Shown: piece after piece, positions 20,697 to 32,345 of the stretch | Layout of the letters: each line of letters opens with the position of its first letter | Position numbering within the stretch: the first letter of the stretch is position 1 | Assembly: GCA_964469925.1 (NCBI GenBank) | Contig: CAYXZL010000010.1 | Span: 1-48,464 of the forward strand | Source: CAYXZL01 sp964469925 | GTDB lineage: Bacteria; Patescibacteriota; Gracilibacteria; Absconditabacterales; Absconditicoccaceae | Reading direction: 5' to 3' | DNA length: 48,464 nt | Notes under the pieces: generated by a model | The model's input: the letters and a program-made list of their open reading frames with translations, nothing else | What the model was told of the DNA's origin: nothing | The model's database searches: none | Position numbers and translations under genes: made by a program

Positions 20697-21257
20697 ATGT
20701 GGAAATGCGTATTTCATCGAGGACGCTGTATTGAGATCCAGTGGGAAGGGCGTTGTTTTTTTCTTAACCCCGATTTTCACAATCCAAGAACTCAGCTTGC
20801 TATTGAGCAATCTCCTCAAGCACATATCCTCCTAACACCGGGGCATCAGAGTGATAACGATCATCGTCATACAAGCCATCAACTCCCTGTTCATAGCGCT
20901 ATTGCGATAGAAGATGTTGAGTTTACTTGTCCTGTAGAGGGTGTTAGTAGCTTTGTGGCAATAAGGATTGCAGGGCATACGATTATCTATGATAATGGCA
21001 TCGCTGATGATAGTCCCAGTGTTGAGTCTCTCGCGTCCTACTGCCCCATCAAGCTTTATGTAACAGATATTACAAGACATGGTATTGATCACCATATTTC
21101 TCTTCTCTCTCATGTCTGAGGTGCTCATACTATTGTTCCCTTTACCGATACTCCTCAGGAGTTAGCTATAGATTTTGCTAGAGAAATTATGATGAATTCG
21201 TTGGGAGTTCCTAAATACTTCAAGGCAGGACAATACTTCATCGCATCCGACTGCTAA
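20697..21257 (+). CDS. Metallo-beta-lactamase-fold-like protein (UlaG/UPF0173 type)
   Basis: 186 residues, ATG at 20697, TAA stop. Resembles small MBL-fold hydrolases: ILLTPGHQSDNDH stands where the LLTHGHxDH metal motif is expected, then IAIRIAGHTIIYDNGIADD, and a late His/Gly stretch. The first His of the motif is replaced by Pro, so metal binding may be altered or lost. Directly follows the Nudix gene with 1 bp between, so probably translated together. Fold call moderate; activity uncertain. Confidence 0.6.
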
Positions 21258-21423
21258 CCCATCGTTTGCCTCCTTACCACTGATCTCACATTTGTCACTA
21301 TACTTTTCTTTGTTTTTGAGCAAGACATTTTTTTGTTTTCCTTTTTTATACAAAAAAATCGACTCAGGTCTGAAGCTTCTCTAGACTAGAGTTATCATGA
21401 TTTTTATCTCGTGCCCTCTTTCT

Positions 21424-21849
21424 ATGAACACCAGCCCCAACCTTCCACATGAATCACCTCATTCTTTATCAGCACAACTTGAAGTCATCAATTACTGTTG
21501 CCAAGAACTCGTATCGATTGTTCAGTTTTCCTGGGATAGCGTTCGCAGCTTCGCACGTAAGGTTGTCTCTCAGTTTAGTGGTACTTCCCAAGACGATTTT
21601 TTGTTGGTTGATCGCATTATTAGGTTGGTTAAGCTTCTTTTTCACCATGTCCGCCACATTTTCCATAGCACTCTTCACCGTCTACCAAGCAATGAAACGC
21701 AGGCATTAGCTCGTCACCTACAAAACACCAAGGATTGTCTCCATACCTGCATGCGTCAAAACAAATTCTTTCATGATACGTTTTGATGGATTGTCGAACA
21801 AATCCAACAGCTTATTGCTCATATCCAACAGAGTCTCACTATAGCCTAG
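21424..21849 (+). CDS. Hypothetical helical protein
   Basis: 141 residues, ATG at 21424 (an in-frame ATG at 21397 would add nine), TAG stop. Mostly amphipathic helices with many Gln, His and Leu (ALARHLQNTKDCLHTCMRQN); one TGA as Gly near the end (DTFGWIVEQIQQ). No signal peptide, no family recognised. Confidence 0.6.
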
Positions 21850-22080
21850 GATGCTTCTATGCCTCCACCTTCACTGCATTGGCAGCGTTGAGTGCAGCGA
21901 GTAGCCTACTTGGATTCACTCCCTGTACCTCACAACAACACTCTCACTTTGTGAACCTCATCAAAGCCGAACCTCCTCACTCTAAAATTGTGACCATCTG
22001 ACCTTGCTGAAAAGCAAACGGGTTTGGGCAATAGTCTTGTCCAATTAGAAACCTGTCACCAGAGGCTATGCTTTCGATAA
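21850..22080 (+). other. Gap with ambiguous reading frames
   Basis: Two overlapping plus-strand frames are open under code 25. The one at 21859-22080 (73 codons, ATG start) reads smoothly through three TGA. Another ends at 22034 and looks like a signal peptide with a possible lipobox (SSLLGFTPC) but lacks a good start. I cannot choose between them and call no gene. Confidence 0.35.
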
Positions 22081-22152
22081 CCATAAACTCCTATTATGCC
22101 GTAAAGTTCCTTATTGTCTGCTATAGTACATCTTTTACACACAATAGCAAAA

Positions 22153-22186
22153 CAAAAAAAAGATGAGGCTTTGCACGTCCTCATCT
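22153..22186 (-). terminator. Strong intrinsic terminator (minus strand)
   Basis: AGATGAGG (22161-22168) pairs perfectly with CCTCATCT (22179-22186) over a 10-nt loop; the minus strand then runs into eight T. It ends a minus-strand transcript from the right, most simply the short unit at 22225-22359. Confidence 0.82.
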
Positions 22187-22224
22187 CCTCTTTTGTTTGA
22201 GATTTTTTATTGATCCCTCGAACG

Positions 22225-22359
22225 CTACACTCAGGTTTTTGCTCAGTTAGGTGCCGGTACTGTTGTTTTTGTTTGCATTCGTTTTGTTTTTGTTGTAAAG
22301 GCAGTGTCACGTGCCTTGCAACAGAGGGTGTGGTACATGATAGGCAATCGAAAGGCCAT
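22225..22359 (-). CDS. Possible small basic protein, perhaps a frameshifted zinc ribbon
   Basis: 44 codons, ATG at 22359, TAG stop, two TGA as Gly at the end (NGAKTGV). Basic, with KTKRMQTKTT. A -35-like TTGACA lies about 40 bp upstream and a strong terminator 40 bp downstream, so something short is transcribed here. In another frame right after the stop, CSVRGINKKSQTK would continue it in the style of small DUF5679-like zinc ribbons (NG-x-GVC-x-CG). It may therefore be a frameshifted gene, or a small RNA instead. Confidence 0.35.
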
Positions 22360-22371
22360 CACATGTATTAC

Positions 22372-22400
22372 TATTTTATATTATATTTTTCATCTGTCAA
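22372..22400 (-). promoter_or_regulatory. Candidate promoter for the short minus-strand unit
   Basis: Minus strand: TTGACA at 22400-22395. AT-rich -10 candidates follow: TATAAA after 14 bp or AAAATA after 17 bp. Neither spacing is ideal with a perfect -10, so this is tentative. The nearest start codon downstream is at 22359. Confidence 0.35.
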
Positions 22401-22454
22401 TATTGCATACCCCTAGCTTTCTCTCTGGACGATCTTAGGCTTAGTAAGCTATAT

Positions 22455-25409
22455 TTAGTTTTTTTGACTTCGAACGACCCTTTTTTCTCCGCTTATTTCT
22501 TTGAAATCGATTGCCTTTACCTTTATTGTATCGCCCACATTGTAGTAGTCTTTAAATTTCACTCCACTTTGCTCATCAATAAAGTTTTTGTGTAACAGTC
22601 ATTCTACTCACTTGACTGTCACAAAGATGCCATAATTGTAAATCAATTTCACATATCACTCGTATCGCTGTCCCAAAGAGATATCTTTGATAGTAAATCC
22701 TGATATAGCCTGTGCTGGCAAATCACTACTGGACCTCTGTTCCAGCTTCTTTTTTTGCTGCTTGAGTTTTTCTATATTAGGCAAAAACTTTCGCTTGGAC
22801 GTATTGGTAAAGCCATTCTGCAACTGTTCCTGGACTTCTTCGGGACTTCATCGCCGAATATCAAGTTTATCTCCATCCTCACTCACTAGTTCCCTATGCT
22901 CAAACATAGATACTTTGATTGCATACAGGACCTTCCCGTCTTTTTCATAATTTTTCCCTTTGATCCTTTTTGCATCGAGAGTAGTACACTGATCAAACTC
23001 TTTGGGCTTGTGATACCATATCACCTTGTGATCTCATTGCTCGATGTCAAACAGCATTGCATCTGGCTCATCAGCTCCAATCGCATAATCTGCAAATAAC
23101 CTAAGGCGTTGCTGAATGGATGGATGAGCATAGTCCTCAATTTGTCTTGCTGACATCCCCAGTCATTCTAACAGTGCCTTTTCAGCTATTCACTCCTGCT
23201 TGGAAAAGTTTTTTTTAGCCCAAGCGTCCAACAACGCCTCTAGTTTCATTCTTTCCATTGCGTACCTTTGTCTGCTTTGTTTTTTTATCTTCTCTTTTAT
23301 CTCTTCGGATGCCTCAGGACGAGACAATGGTAGAGTCCGCATATTGAAAGGGTCGCTGGTGACACCATTGATCATTAGTTTGATATAGGCTTTGAATTTG
23401 GGCAAGGACAATAAATCATTGGGTGTTATGATCTCCTTGTACTGCCTCGCCATCATCTCAGCATCATCACGACCGAGTGTAAAGGATATCATCGTACCTA
23501 CATTGCCAAAGATCGCATCCCTAATGTTTTCTAAAAGCTGTGAGGTATACTGGTTGGCTACGATCAAAGAAAGCCTATATTTCCTTGCTTCGGACAAAAT
23601 CACTGCAAAGGAATCGGTAGCAAAATTTTGAAACTCGTCTATATAGAGCATAAAGTCTTTTCTTTGATCGTACGAAATATCTGCTCTCGACATCGCATCA
23701 ATTTGTATTTTTGTTACTAACAGTGATCCTATCATCTCGGCATTATCTTCACCAATACGTCCTTTGCTGAGATTAACAAGTATGATTTTACTCGTATCCA
23801 TGCACTCCCTGAGATTGAGTCTGGTATTTGGCTGTCAGAATATATTCCTCACAAGGCGAGAAGAGAGAAACTGACCAACTTTGTTTGTGATAGGTCAGAT
23901 AGCTTCCTGAAGTTGTTTTTCTTGTCGCTTATCAAATTCGTCTCTCCAAAACTTTACAATCACTTGGTCGCTACAGTGTGCGACTACTTCTTCTCTGAAG
24001 TTTTTGTCCGTCAAAACTCTCATCAGATGGAGTATAGTTGCATTGGGATAATCGACTATGGTCAACAAAACGTTTCTCAAGATATATTCCAACCTGGGTC
24101 ATCGACTGTGGCCAAACATTTTATTAAATACCGATACAACCCCTGATACAATACGTAGTTTTTCATCCTGAGTTTTGTATTGCAACAGATTGAATCCAAT
24201 AGGGAATTCTTGGTCGCCAATATCGAACAAGACGACATCATTGCTACGATAGCTTGGCACATGTTCCAAAACTGTATCAACCAAGTCACCATGAGGATCA
24301 ATCAAACACAAGCCCTTCCCTGCAATCATATCTGACTTGATCATATTGGACAAGAAGGTTGATTTACCCGTACCAGTTTTACCCACTACATAAATGTGTC
24401 TCATCTTATCTTCATTGGTGATCCCAAACTTTTGACGCTCTCATTTATAATCTGTTTGCCCTAAGATAGTGATGTCATGAGACTTGGTGTTTTCTAGTGA
24501 TGGAAGATTGCTCGGAAAGGGTAGCTTTCTATAGAGTGCGTACTCCAGTCCGTTGACTGGATTTGCCTTGGTCGGGATGTGGAAAAAATTGACTGCTTGA
24601 CTGCGACTCATGGCATTGAATACAGGTGTGCTTTTGATTTTCATTTTCCCTTTGGTCAGGAAGGTTGCTATCGCCTTTTTTATATTATCAAATGCTGCCT
24701 CTCTAACATAATCATCTGCATTATTGATTGTGAATCCTAGTTTAACATAGATTTCTTTGGTAGTTTGCTGGTATTGTTTAACTTTATCTTCTTCATCAAT
24801 TTTGGCATCACCCTCCTTCACTTCTTCTTTTTTGCCTCCATTTCGTGCTAAGGAGACGCCTGCCTTTGCTAACTTCATAAGCTGTTGTGTCAGGGTCTGT
24901 TGTTCAAAAAACTTGTAACTCACCATGAGCAATAAGGTGCTTTGCTTTGGTACACTTGAAAACAGTGAAAACAAATCTCTCATTGGGTCGATGTAGGTGC
25001 CGTCTTGCACAAAAAAATCTTTGGTTGCTACCTCAGCACTTTTGTCATAGTGTACATAGTGAAAATTATTTGGTATGTGTGGCAGGTCTTGTACCTCTAT
25101 AAGATCTGAGGTATTGTATGCTGCGTAAAACATACTTTCAAAGTAGGTCTTTAGCTTTGTTGGTACGAGTGCATAGATTCTAATTCTCTCTGTGTTTCCT
25201 ATAACATAAAATTGTACCTCATCTTTTACTTTGACAAAGTTTTTGAGCAGAGAGTGTCGATGATTGACACCCAGTTCACTATCTTTGAATGGGAAAATCT
25301 GATAGCTGATATTGCCTTTTTTGGAAGAGGAAGAGGTTGTGGTAGTGCCAGAACTCGAAACGATTTTATCACCCAACGACGCAGCCGAATGAAGAATAGA
25401 CTTTAACAT
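22455..25409 (-). CDS. TraD/VirD4-type AAA ATPase (DUF8128-like N-terminus) with C-terminal S1 domain
   Basis: 984 residues, ATG at 25409, TAA stop. The N-terminal 320 residues resemble the DUF8128-type domain found before such ATPases in CPR genomes. Walker A VGKTGTGKSTFLSNM (about 341), DPHGDLVDTVLEHVP, Walker B LYIDEFQNFATDSF (about 586), VANQYTSQLLENIR (sensor/Gln) and a TraD-like end. After a basic linker the last 80 residues are an S1/OB RNA-binding domain (GQRYEGYVKLIYNYGIFVTV; DYYNVGDTIKVKAIDF). Eight or more Gly are TGA. Family members couple DNA or protein substrates to secretion channels. The S1 tail is unusual and suggests nucleic-acid contact. Confidence 0.85.
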
Positions 25410-25538
25410 GAGCACTTGTTACAATGAAATACATTGCTTTTTTGTATAGGAGCGACTATGAATACATAGGCTCGTGGTAATTATAGGTATTTGGCTTATA
25501 TTTGCAACACAGGGCGTTTTTTGTTGAAATACTTTTCT

Positions 25539-26264
25539 ATGTACTGTTACTCGTTTACTCGCCATTTCGGCTACGATCGTGTTGCTCTATTAGAGAACTC
25601 TCTTGAGTGCCAGGCAGGAGACCTCCTCCTTTTGCAAGGAGAATATTTTTTAGCTTTGGGAGAACATGTGTCATGGGGGACTGATTACCGTATCAGCTCT
25701 CCGACGGCTTATGTTGCAGAAAAGGGTCTTTTTGACGAACGTGCAATGACGATGATTCATCGACTTGTACGCGAGTATTTTAGTGGATATAGGCAAATTA
25801 TTTCTCTTTTTATGACTGATTCCTTAGAAAAACTCCTACAGAGAAAACACTCACCCAGTGCTTCAACTTATTGCTTCATTGGCTATGATATGAGTAAATC
25901 TTATTTTACCGAACACAAAAAAAAGAAGTCTCTCTGACAGTCTCTCCTGCTTTTCCCTGATCTATGGACCTTGTACAATCACATTGGTCAGCTCGTAGAC
26001 AAGCACAAAGTTGCTGTCGTTAGTTCTACCCATAGTGAAAAACAACGTAATGATATTTTTTGGTCAATCAAGACTGGCCACACACCAAGTTTGGCGTGTA
26101 CTCATGCTTGACTTTTTCAGTGTTGGTCTGATCTTCGTTCTATTTGTATTGTCAGATCTCATGCTCGATACTACAAAAATAGGCAAGATCCAAGATATGA
26201 TAGTGTCGCTGTATGTGAAAAGCTAGGGTCAATATACGGTTCATCATTGATCTTCATCGATTAG
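25539..26264 (+). CDS. PriA-like protein, truncated and degenerate
   Basis: 241 residues, ATG at 25539, TAG stop. The N-terminal part (YSFTRHFGYDRVALLENS; VQAG-like CQAGDLLLLQG) resembles the PriA DNA-binding domain. Later segments follow PriA helicase motifs in order: LLLFPDLWTLYNHIG for the LLLVPEI block, VVSSTHSEKQRNDIFWSIKTG for the HS-x-ER-W block, ACTHAGLFQCWSDLRSICIV for the GTRSA block, DPRYDSVAVCEKLG. The DEEH motif is absent and the protein stops where the second helicase half would begin. Likely a non-helicase remnant or a repurposed structural PriA, divergent from the ATPase. Confidence 0.72.
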
Positions 26265-26269
26265 TATGA

Positions 26270-27880
26270 CTACTGCTCTTCTGCATAGAATATCATAATA
26301 CCTGGCATATTATCTTTGGCAACTTGTCCTGGTGTAGCTGTTGGGTTTCTCATAATATCTCCCCTGTCTGGATGCGAATACACCAATTCTGATTTTCACG
26401 GCTGTCATGGTATTTGACGATTGACAAATATTCCATCAAGATAATTTTGGTATGCATCACCATCAGCATACATAGCACGATCTATTCTTATTCATAGGTA
26501 TGAAGAGTGCATCAAGGAGCTCATGATAGCCTGTTTCGTAGCGGCGTCAACTCCATTAATTATTACCTCACCCCGAACTCAGTCTGCGAATGTTACGATT
26601 GCATGTGCATTTGGGTGGTTTCGCAATGATGCATTTGTATTTATGTTTCCATTACGGATTAATGAAGACATTGTTACAATATCTCTTTTTTCAGTAATGT
26701 ATTTTTTCAATGTGATATTGTCGTAGGATTGTTGTTGTGGATCGTATCATAATTCGCTGGCATGTTGGATGTGCAATTCTCAAGCCGCATTGATATTAGC
26801 TACTGCTCTTCCATCGGAAATTCAGTTATTCGCCAGTAATCTCTCACTACCTACCTGTGTACCTCTCACATATGCAACCCCGCTCATTGTAGTTCCAGAC
26901 TGATAGTATGGTCCGGTAGTAACCATCGTGATCTCTCTTCTCTTGCCCTGTCCAGCACTTAGTCACTGTTTTATTGCACTTATGTTTGGGAATCGGTCTG
27001 TACCAGTTTTTGTGAACCGTCATGGGTTTGTAGTTACGTTTGCGAACATCACCTTCGATTTTCGCTGCGGTTGAGCTTCACATTTCATGATAGACCCAAC
27101 CTGCTTTCAATCTCGAAAGATTGGGTACGATCTCATTCCTGGATTTGACAGTGCCTCTCTCGCAGATCATATCCTCAACTTCTTTTCTCTCGGTATATTT
27201 GATACTTCTCTGTAAAAAAAACTGAATTTCGCTTTTTGATTTCATACAAATACTTCCTTTTCTACTTCTTTCATACCGTTACTTGCTTGTGAGACTTCTC
27301 TCGGAAGAGTGAAAGGATATATATTGGTATTGTTTCAGTCAGCAATTGCATAATGTGACAGACCTTCTATTGCAGTCACCCTTTGCTTGTTAGGTTCATT
27401 TATCTTAAACTTTGCTGTCAGTCTTCCGACATAACTTCATTTTTCCGTCTTACCTCATACCTGTGTACCAATACCTGCACTCACCTCTATTTCTAGCGTA
27501 GTTATATTATTGGAAGCCAATAGCTCGTTGATATTAGTTATAAATGATCTCGTGACCATAGATGGGTCTAGTAATTGTCAGTTCGTGGTATTCAGCTTTC
27601 ACACTACATTGTAAGTGTATTCTTGTTTCACATGATCTAAAGCCAGATCGTGTTCCATTATATCCTCTTTATTTATCGCATATTTACCTTTTCATAACTC
27701 AAGCGGTTTAATACTATCGGGAACGGAAAATGGTTTATCACGCAAATTTAACTTACTGTCTAAGTAGCTATTAGCTTCATTATCAGCATCGTTTGTTATG
27801 CTCGAAACATGAGGTATGTATGGATCTGAAGATGTTGACCTCGATGACTTATTTTCTCGCTCATAGTTTTCTATACTCAT
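26270..27880 (-). CDS. Hypothetical 536-residue protein of the ATPase/PKD block
   Basis: ATG at 27880, TAG stop; one frame open across about 20 TGA codons. Starts with a charged Ser/Asn-rich, probably disordered 60 residues. The rest is a mix of beta-rich segments (TLEIEVSAGIGTQVGGK; VGSERLLANNGISDGRA) with SMYADGDAY-like Asp/Gly motifs near the end. No signal peptide or membrane segment seen. It lies 36 bp downstream of the PKD gene in the same orientation, so the two are likely co-transcribed. No family recognised. Confidence 0.72.
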
Positions 27881-27916
27881 ATTTTGTTAGCAATATTCGT
27901 GTAAAGTCCTCTTATT

Positions 27917-30367
27917 TTACTCCTCAATTCTAATCTTGGCACTATCGCTTACATCGGGGTGGTCTTCATAGCTCACCTTCACCATTATATCGAACGTTCC
28001 CGTCTGACTAAAACTACGCGTCATCTCCATACATTGTCTACCTGGACATTCTATGACGTCACCCCCGATCGTCCAGACTACCTTTTCTGGTACTCCATCG
28101 GTGGTCACTGCAAAGGTTATGGGTTCGTCTATTGTTGCTAACTGGGCAGGATGCGAAAGGAAACTGACCTTTGCTGTCCTTATGGCCTTTTTGACAATGA
28201 TTGGATTTTCTGTTTTGGCTGCTATGGTACGGCCCTTTTTAGTTGTGATCGTTACGCTAGGGTAATATTTACCCTCCTCTGCCTTGGGATCAAATACATA
28301 CGTATGTTCCACTACTCCCTGACTGATATTTTTTTTGATATCACCATCCCCAAAATCTCGTGTAAAGTACACTATCTCATCATCTGGGTCATTGATGGTC
28401 GTCGTTGATGCATCAAGCTTTACCACGAATGGTTCGATCCCGACCGAATCAGGTTTTACTACAATTCTTCCCACGACTTGTTCTTGCTGTACAAGGATTT
28501 GAATGGTTTTTACTGTCTGCTCTTCACCTGTTTTCTTGTCACGCACTCTGATGGTGATCGTATGATTGCCTGGCGACTCGACACTCATATCATATGTTTT
28601 TTGGTCTGTGCTTAGTAGCGTTTTATCATCATACATCACGACAATATCTACTTGCTCCGTTCTTGGTCTGACCTCATTGAGCACAAATCTCAATTCTGTT
28701 GGCAATTCTGCAATAGATACGGTGTCATTGCTCAAACTCATGGTTGCTATGTCCTTGATTTCTTTGTATGCTGTTTGCTGAGGCGGTCTTGCCTGTATAC
28801 TATAGTCTGCACTAAAATTAACTGATCAGACGCGAAAATTGTCGCTTTCACAACTACCCTTTTTACCCGCCTGCGTGATAAACACTAGCTTGACAGCATA
28901 GTTACCCGCACGAGCAAAGTCGTACTCGATACTATTTCTATCAGATTTTTTTTCTGCATAGATATTGTCTGCTTCTATGTCCTTTATTTGATAAGCGTAC
29001 TCACTAATAGGTGTTTCTGCCTCCAAAAATGAAACGTCAAACGTATAGATTGTGTCTTGTTTTTTTATCACATTGACCTGACATACCGGCACGTCTGGTT
29101 GCAATACTCTCATATCAAATAAGTATGTATAGGGCGATAGATCTCCTACCCTATAAGAAATTTGATGAAGCTGGGATGTAAAAAAGTTTTTGGTCCATTG
29201 AGCTGTATTGACGATATCAAAATTACCATCTTCATCCGTGTCCCGCTGGATATTGTTGGATTTTAGTCCAAAATCAGATATGATTTGTTGTGCATCTACC
29301 GACAGCTTGACTGGTGCTGTTCCCACGATCATCTCTGTTTGTTTGTCGTTAAAACTAATTATTTGTTCGCTTGCCTTGATTGCCAACTGGGAAGCTATCA
29401 GGAGGTTTCCAATTTCTATTGTTTTTTCTCTCTGTTCGCCCGACACTCTATCTTTATAGACGACTTTCATCGTCACCGGATACTCTTTTTTGCTTGTATA
29501 GAGACAGGGGCCGAACCGACCGTTTTCTAGGTTCAATATCTGACCATTGCCACAAGAAAGGCTTGCACTCTGCACATCAGCTGCTCCTATTCAAGCCAAG
29601 ACCTGTAGCTTATAGACGTTTTCATTGAGCTGGTAGGATATCTTTGTTGGCGCGATCAACAGCACTTCAGGCTCGCTATAGAGATATTTTCTTCCTCACT
29701 GCATCTCTACATAAGGCTCAAGAAGGTTGTTGGTATTACTTTTGTTTCATGTAATTTGACTAATAATAGGTATTCCTGCCCCAATAGATATGAGTAACAT
29801 CACAAAACCCATCAGCGAGCCGGCTATGTAGTTCAATTTTTTAGGAGTTTTAGTTGTGAATAGCCTGTATGCATTGATCACTAGTAGACCAAATCCTAGA
29901 AAAAACAACACACCAAAAAAGACTGCAGCAAATGTTACCAAAAGAATTTGTCCTGTTTCACGAGGAATGAGTGTTCGGCTCTGATCTGGATTTCTCAGCA
30001 TTGAATAAAGTATAAAACTCGCTCCTCAAACAATAAAAAATCCAAAAAACGCACATCACAACATAATACCCTTGAAGGATACTTTTTTTTGGTTTGTCTT
30101 AATCACTTTAGTTGTTACTCTTTTTTCTTCACCCGGGTGGAGATCTTCTCTATCAATGGATTCTAAGCGTTTTTCTAATTCATGATCGACAGGATGCTTA
30201 TCGTCTTTCAGTTCCGATGCAGTCCCTGTGTCAGCTTCTTTGCCGGCACTTACTACTGTCTCTGGTTCTTGTATATCATTTCCCATTTGTTTGCTTTCTT
30301 TAACATTGTCAGTCTCTTCCTGCCTGTTCTTGTCAATATTATAGGTGAAAAAAAGGTCTTTTTGCAT
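27917..30367 (-). CDS. PKD-domain membrane protein
   Basis: 816 residues, ATG at 30367, TGA read as Gly throughout, proper stop at 27917. N-terminal charged 90 residues, then three hydrophobic segments: VSFKGIMLGCAFFGFFIVGG, ILLVTFAAVFFGVLFFLGFG and YIAGSLMGFVMLLISIGAG. The rest is beta-rich repeats, including a clear PKD domain (FTRDFGDGDIKKNISQ; EHTYVFDPKAEEG) and Ig-like repeats around it. Probably a cell-envelope protein with large extracellular domains. Such PKD membrane proteins often stand beside the DUF8128/TraD ATPase in CPR genomes. Confidence 0.82.
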
Positions 30368-30552
30368 TGCTGTGCTAGTTAGTAAACTATGGTCTTGATT
30401 ATACTCTCTTAGCGGTGTTTTTAGTAGGATGATGGCAGCTCAGTTACGCTAAGACTAGTCAACGAGTCAAAATGATGTTTGGTATGTTATTTTTTGTCAT
30501 CTAATGTGTTTTTTCTTATACTCATTGGGTGTTCTTCATATCATAGTATACC

Positions 30553-32268
30553 ATGGTGTTGCAGGAGTGATTACACAGAGAGAAAGAGAAAGGTCTAATT
30601 GGCTGATTGTTTGGTGGATTACAGGAAAGCATCGGTGCGGTCACTGATGTTGCTAAGGAACTATGATGAGAAAAAATGGAGATATTTGGCGAACAACTTG
30701 GCATCTTCCGCGATGCTTTTGATCAGATTGTAGAAAAATGAGATGCTGTTGTAGATCAACTTCTCTCCAACCCGATCCTAATAGAAAAATATAATAGTTT
30801 TTCGCACAGTTCTTTATTGAAATATTTGTGAGTGAGTAGCTTATCATCTTTTTTAGGTCATACGTTTTCTTCTAATTACAATGATAGAGAAGATTTCTCC
30901 TTACGAGACCGCTTGGAAAAACAGTATCTAGAGACACTCATTGCTGCTGACCCCTCAGGTCGACAACAGCACAAAAAAGCCCTACACGTAGTAATGCAAC
31001 GCTATAGGGAGGCGGACAGATCTGATGTGGGCAAAAGCCTGGCAGAGGAACTAAAAATTACAGAAAAGGATCATCCTAGCACTACTGTGTATCTTAAACC
31101 CATCGTAGAAACTCTTGTTGCACATCAAGAAGAGTTTCCCATTAGTCCTGCTATTGTTGCTCAACTGCCTAACGGCTCGTCTCTTGTTTCACTAGAATGA
31201 CATGGTGCAGAAAAACACTACGTCTTTAAAAAGCCGCTAGATCGTTCTACAATCTCTGCTCTTTGCCTTTCGTCATCCCTTGCTCTTATGGATAGTAGCT
31301 CACAAGCAGTTCTTCTGAATAGTGACCAGCAGACGCTTCTCAGGTTGTTTGTCGAAAAGCATGAAGGCAGTAACTACAGTGATGTCTTTGCAATGACACT
31401 CTTTGCTTACCTTAGAGGTATGAACACATGACATATAGCCTATGACACTGATGGTGTTGCTAGCGAAGCACTTGTTGCTAAGGAAGTTGTTGTTCAGAGG
31501 GAAACTCCTCACACTCCTCCACCAACACAACCCGAAGTTCAATCAGATCAAGCTCAACAAACCCAGCCTCATAGCCCTAAAGAACCCGCACAACAAGTTG
31601 CCGCTACAACAATTTGAGTCGAGGCACTGAATCTTTCCAAGAGATTAGATAATTTGACACTATCAGAAGGAATCTCTCTTGCAAAGAGAGTTTTTGGAAA
31701 ATGACCTGCAACTGAGCTGCTGATAGCCCTTACGAAGAAGTATGGTAAATGATCGCCAGCTCTTATTAGTAGATACATCATGTTGGGTCGACATGAAGGA
31801 AGATTACAATTTGGTCATGTTAATTCTGATCCTAATAGAAAGTCTGGGCAATTTAATCGAAGCACGTTTCAACTTAGTGCCAAACCCCAATCACTTGTTT
31901 CTAAAATCAATCAATCTCTTTCCTCTGGCAAAAGACTGGCCGCACAAGCTTGAATACAAATTGCCGCAGATGACATTCATCACTTTACCAATCAAGACCT
32001 GAAGGCAATGCAAAATCTTAAAAGTTGAATATACACATATAGTCCTTCTAAAAGCGTCCTAGCTCAACATGATTTACTTGCTCACCTCTGATATACGTAC
32101 AACATCTCTGGCAACGTTAGTCTCATTTCTCAGTTTGCTGACCCTACTATCAGAAGTCAACAGTTGGCGGCTCTCGTATCAAAAAAAATCCAAGTAGGAG
32201 ATCCTGCTATTGGTAGAGATGTTGCCTTTCATCTTCCCAACAAAGCGATCAATTCTTTTATCACATAA
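30553..32268 (+). CDS. Hypothetical 571-residue protein
   Basis: ATG at 30553, TAA stop, about 14 TGA as Gly. N-terminal Gly/Glu-rich helices (ERGLIGGLFGGLQESIGAVT), a helical middle, a Gln/Pro-rich hinge (about 300-340: PPPTQPEVQSDQAQQTQPHS) and a C-terminal helical domain with SLAKRVFGKGPATELLIALT. No signal peptide or membrane helix. Divergent from the PKD gene across a 185-bp gap with no gene. Possibly part of the same system, based only on position. No family recognised. Confidence 0.7.
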
Positions 32269-32345
32269 ACGCGGGCAAATTCCTTGCAAAAAATCACGAT
32301 ATCACCATTATGGTGCTGAATTTTATGTTTCGGTCACTATCTTCT

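Noticed and set aside
22190..22260. tRNA or tmRNA end (GTTCGA-like sequence on the minus strand)
   Set aside because: No matching acceptor stem or full cloverleaf could be traced.
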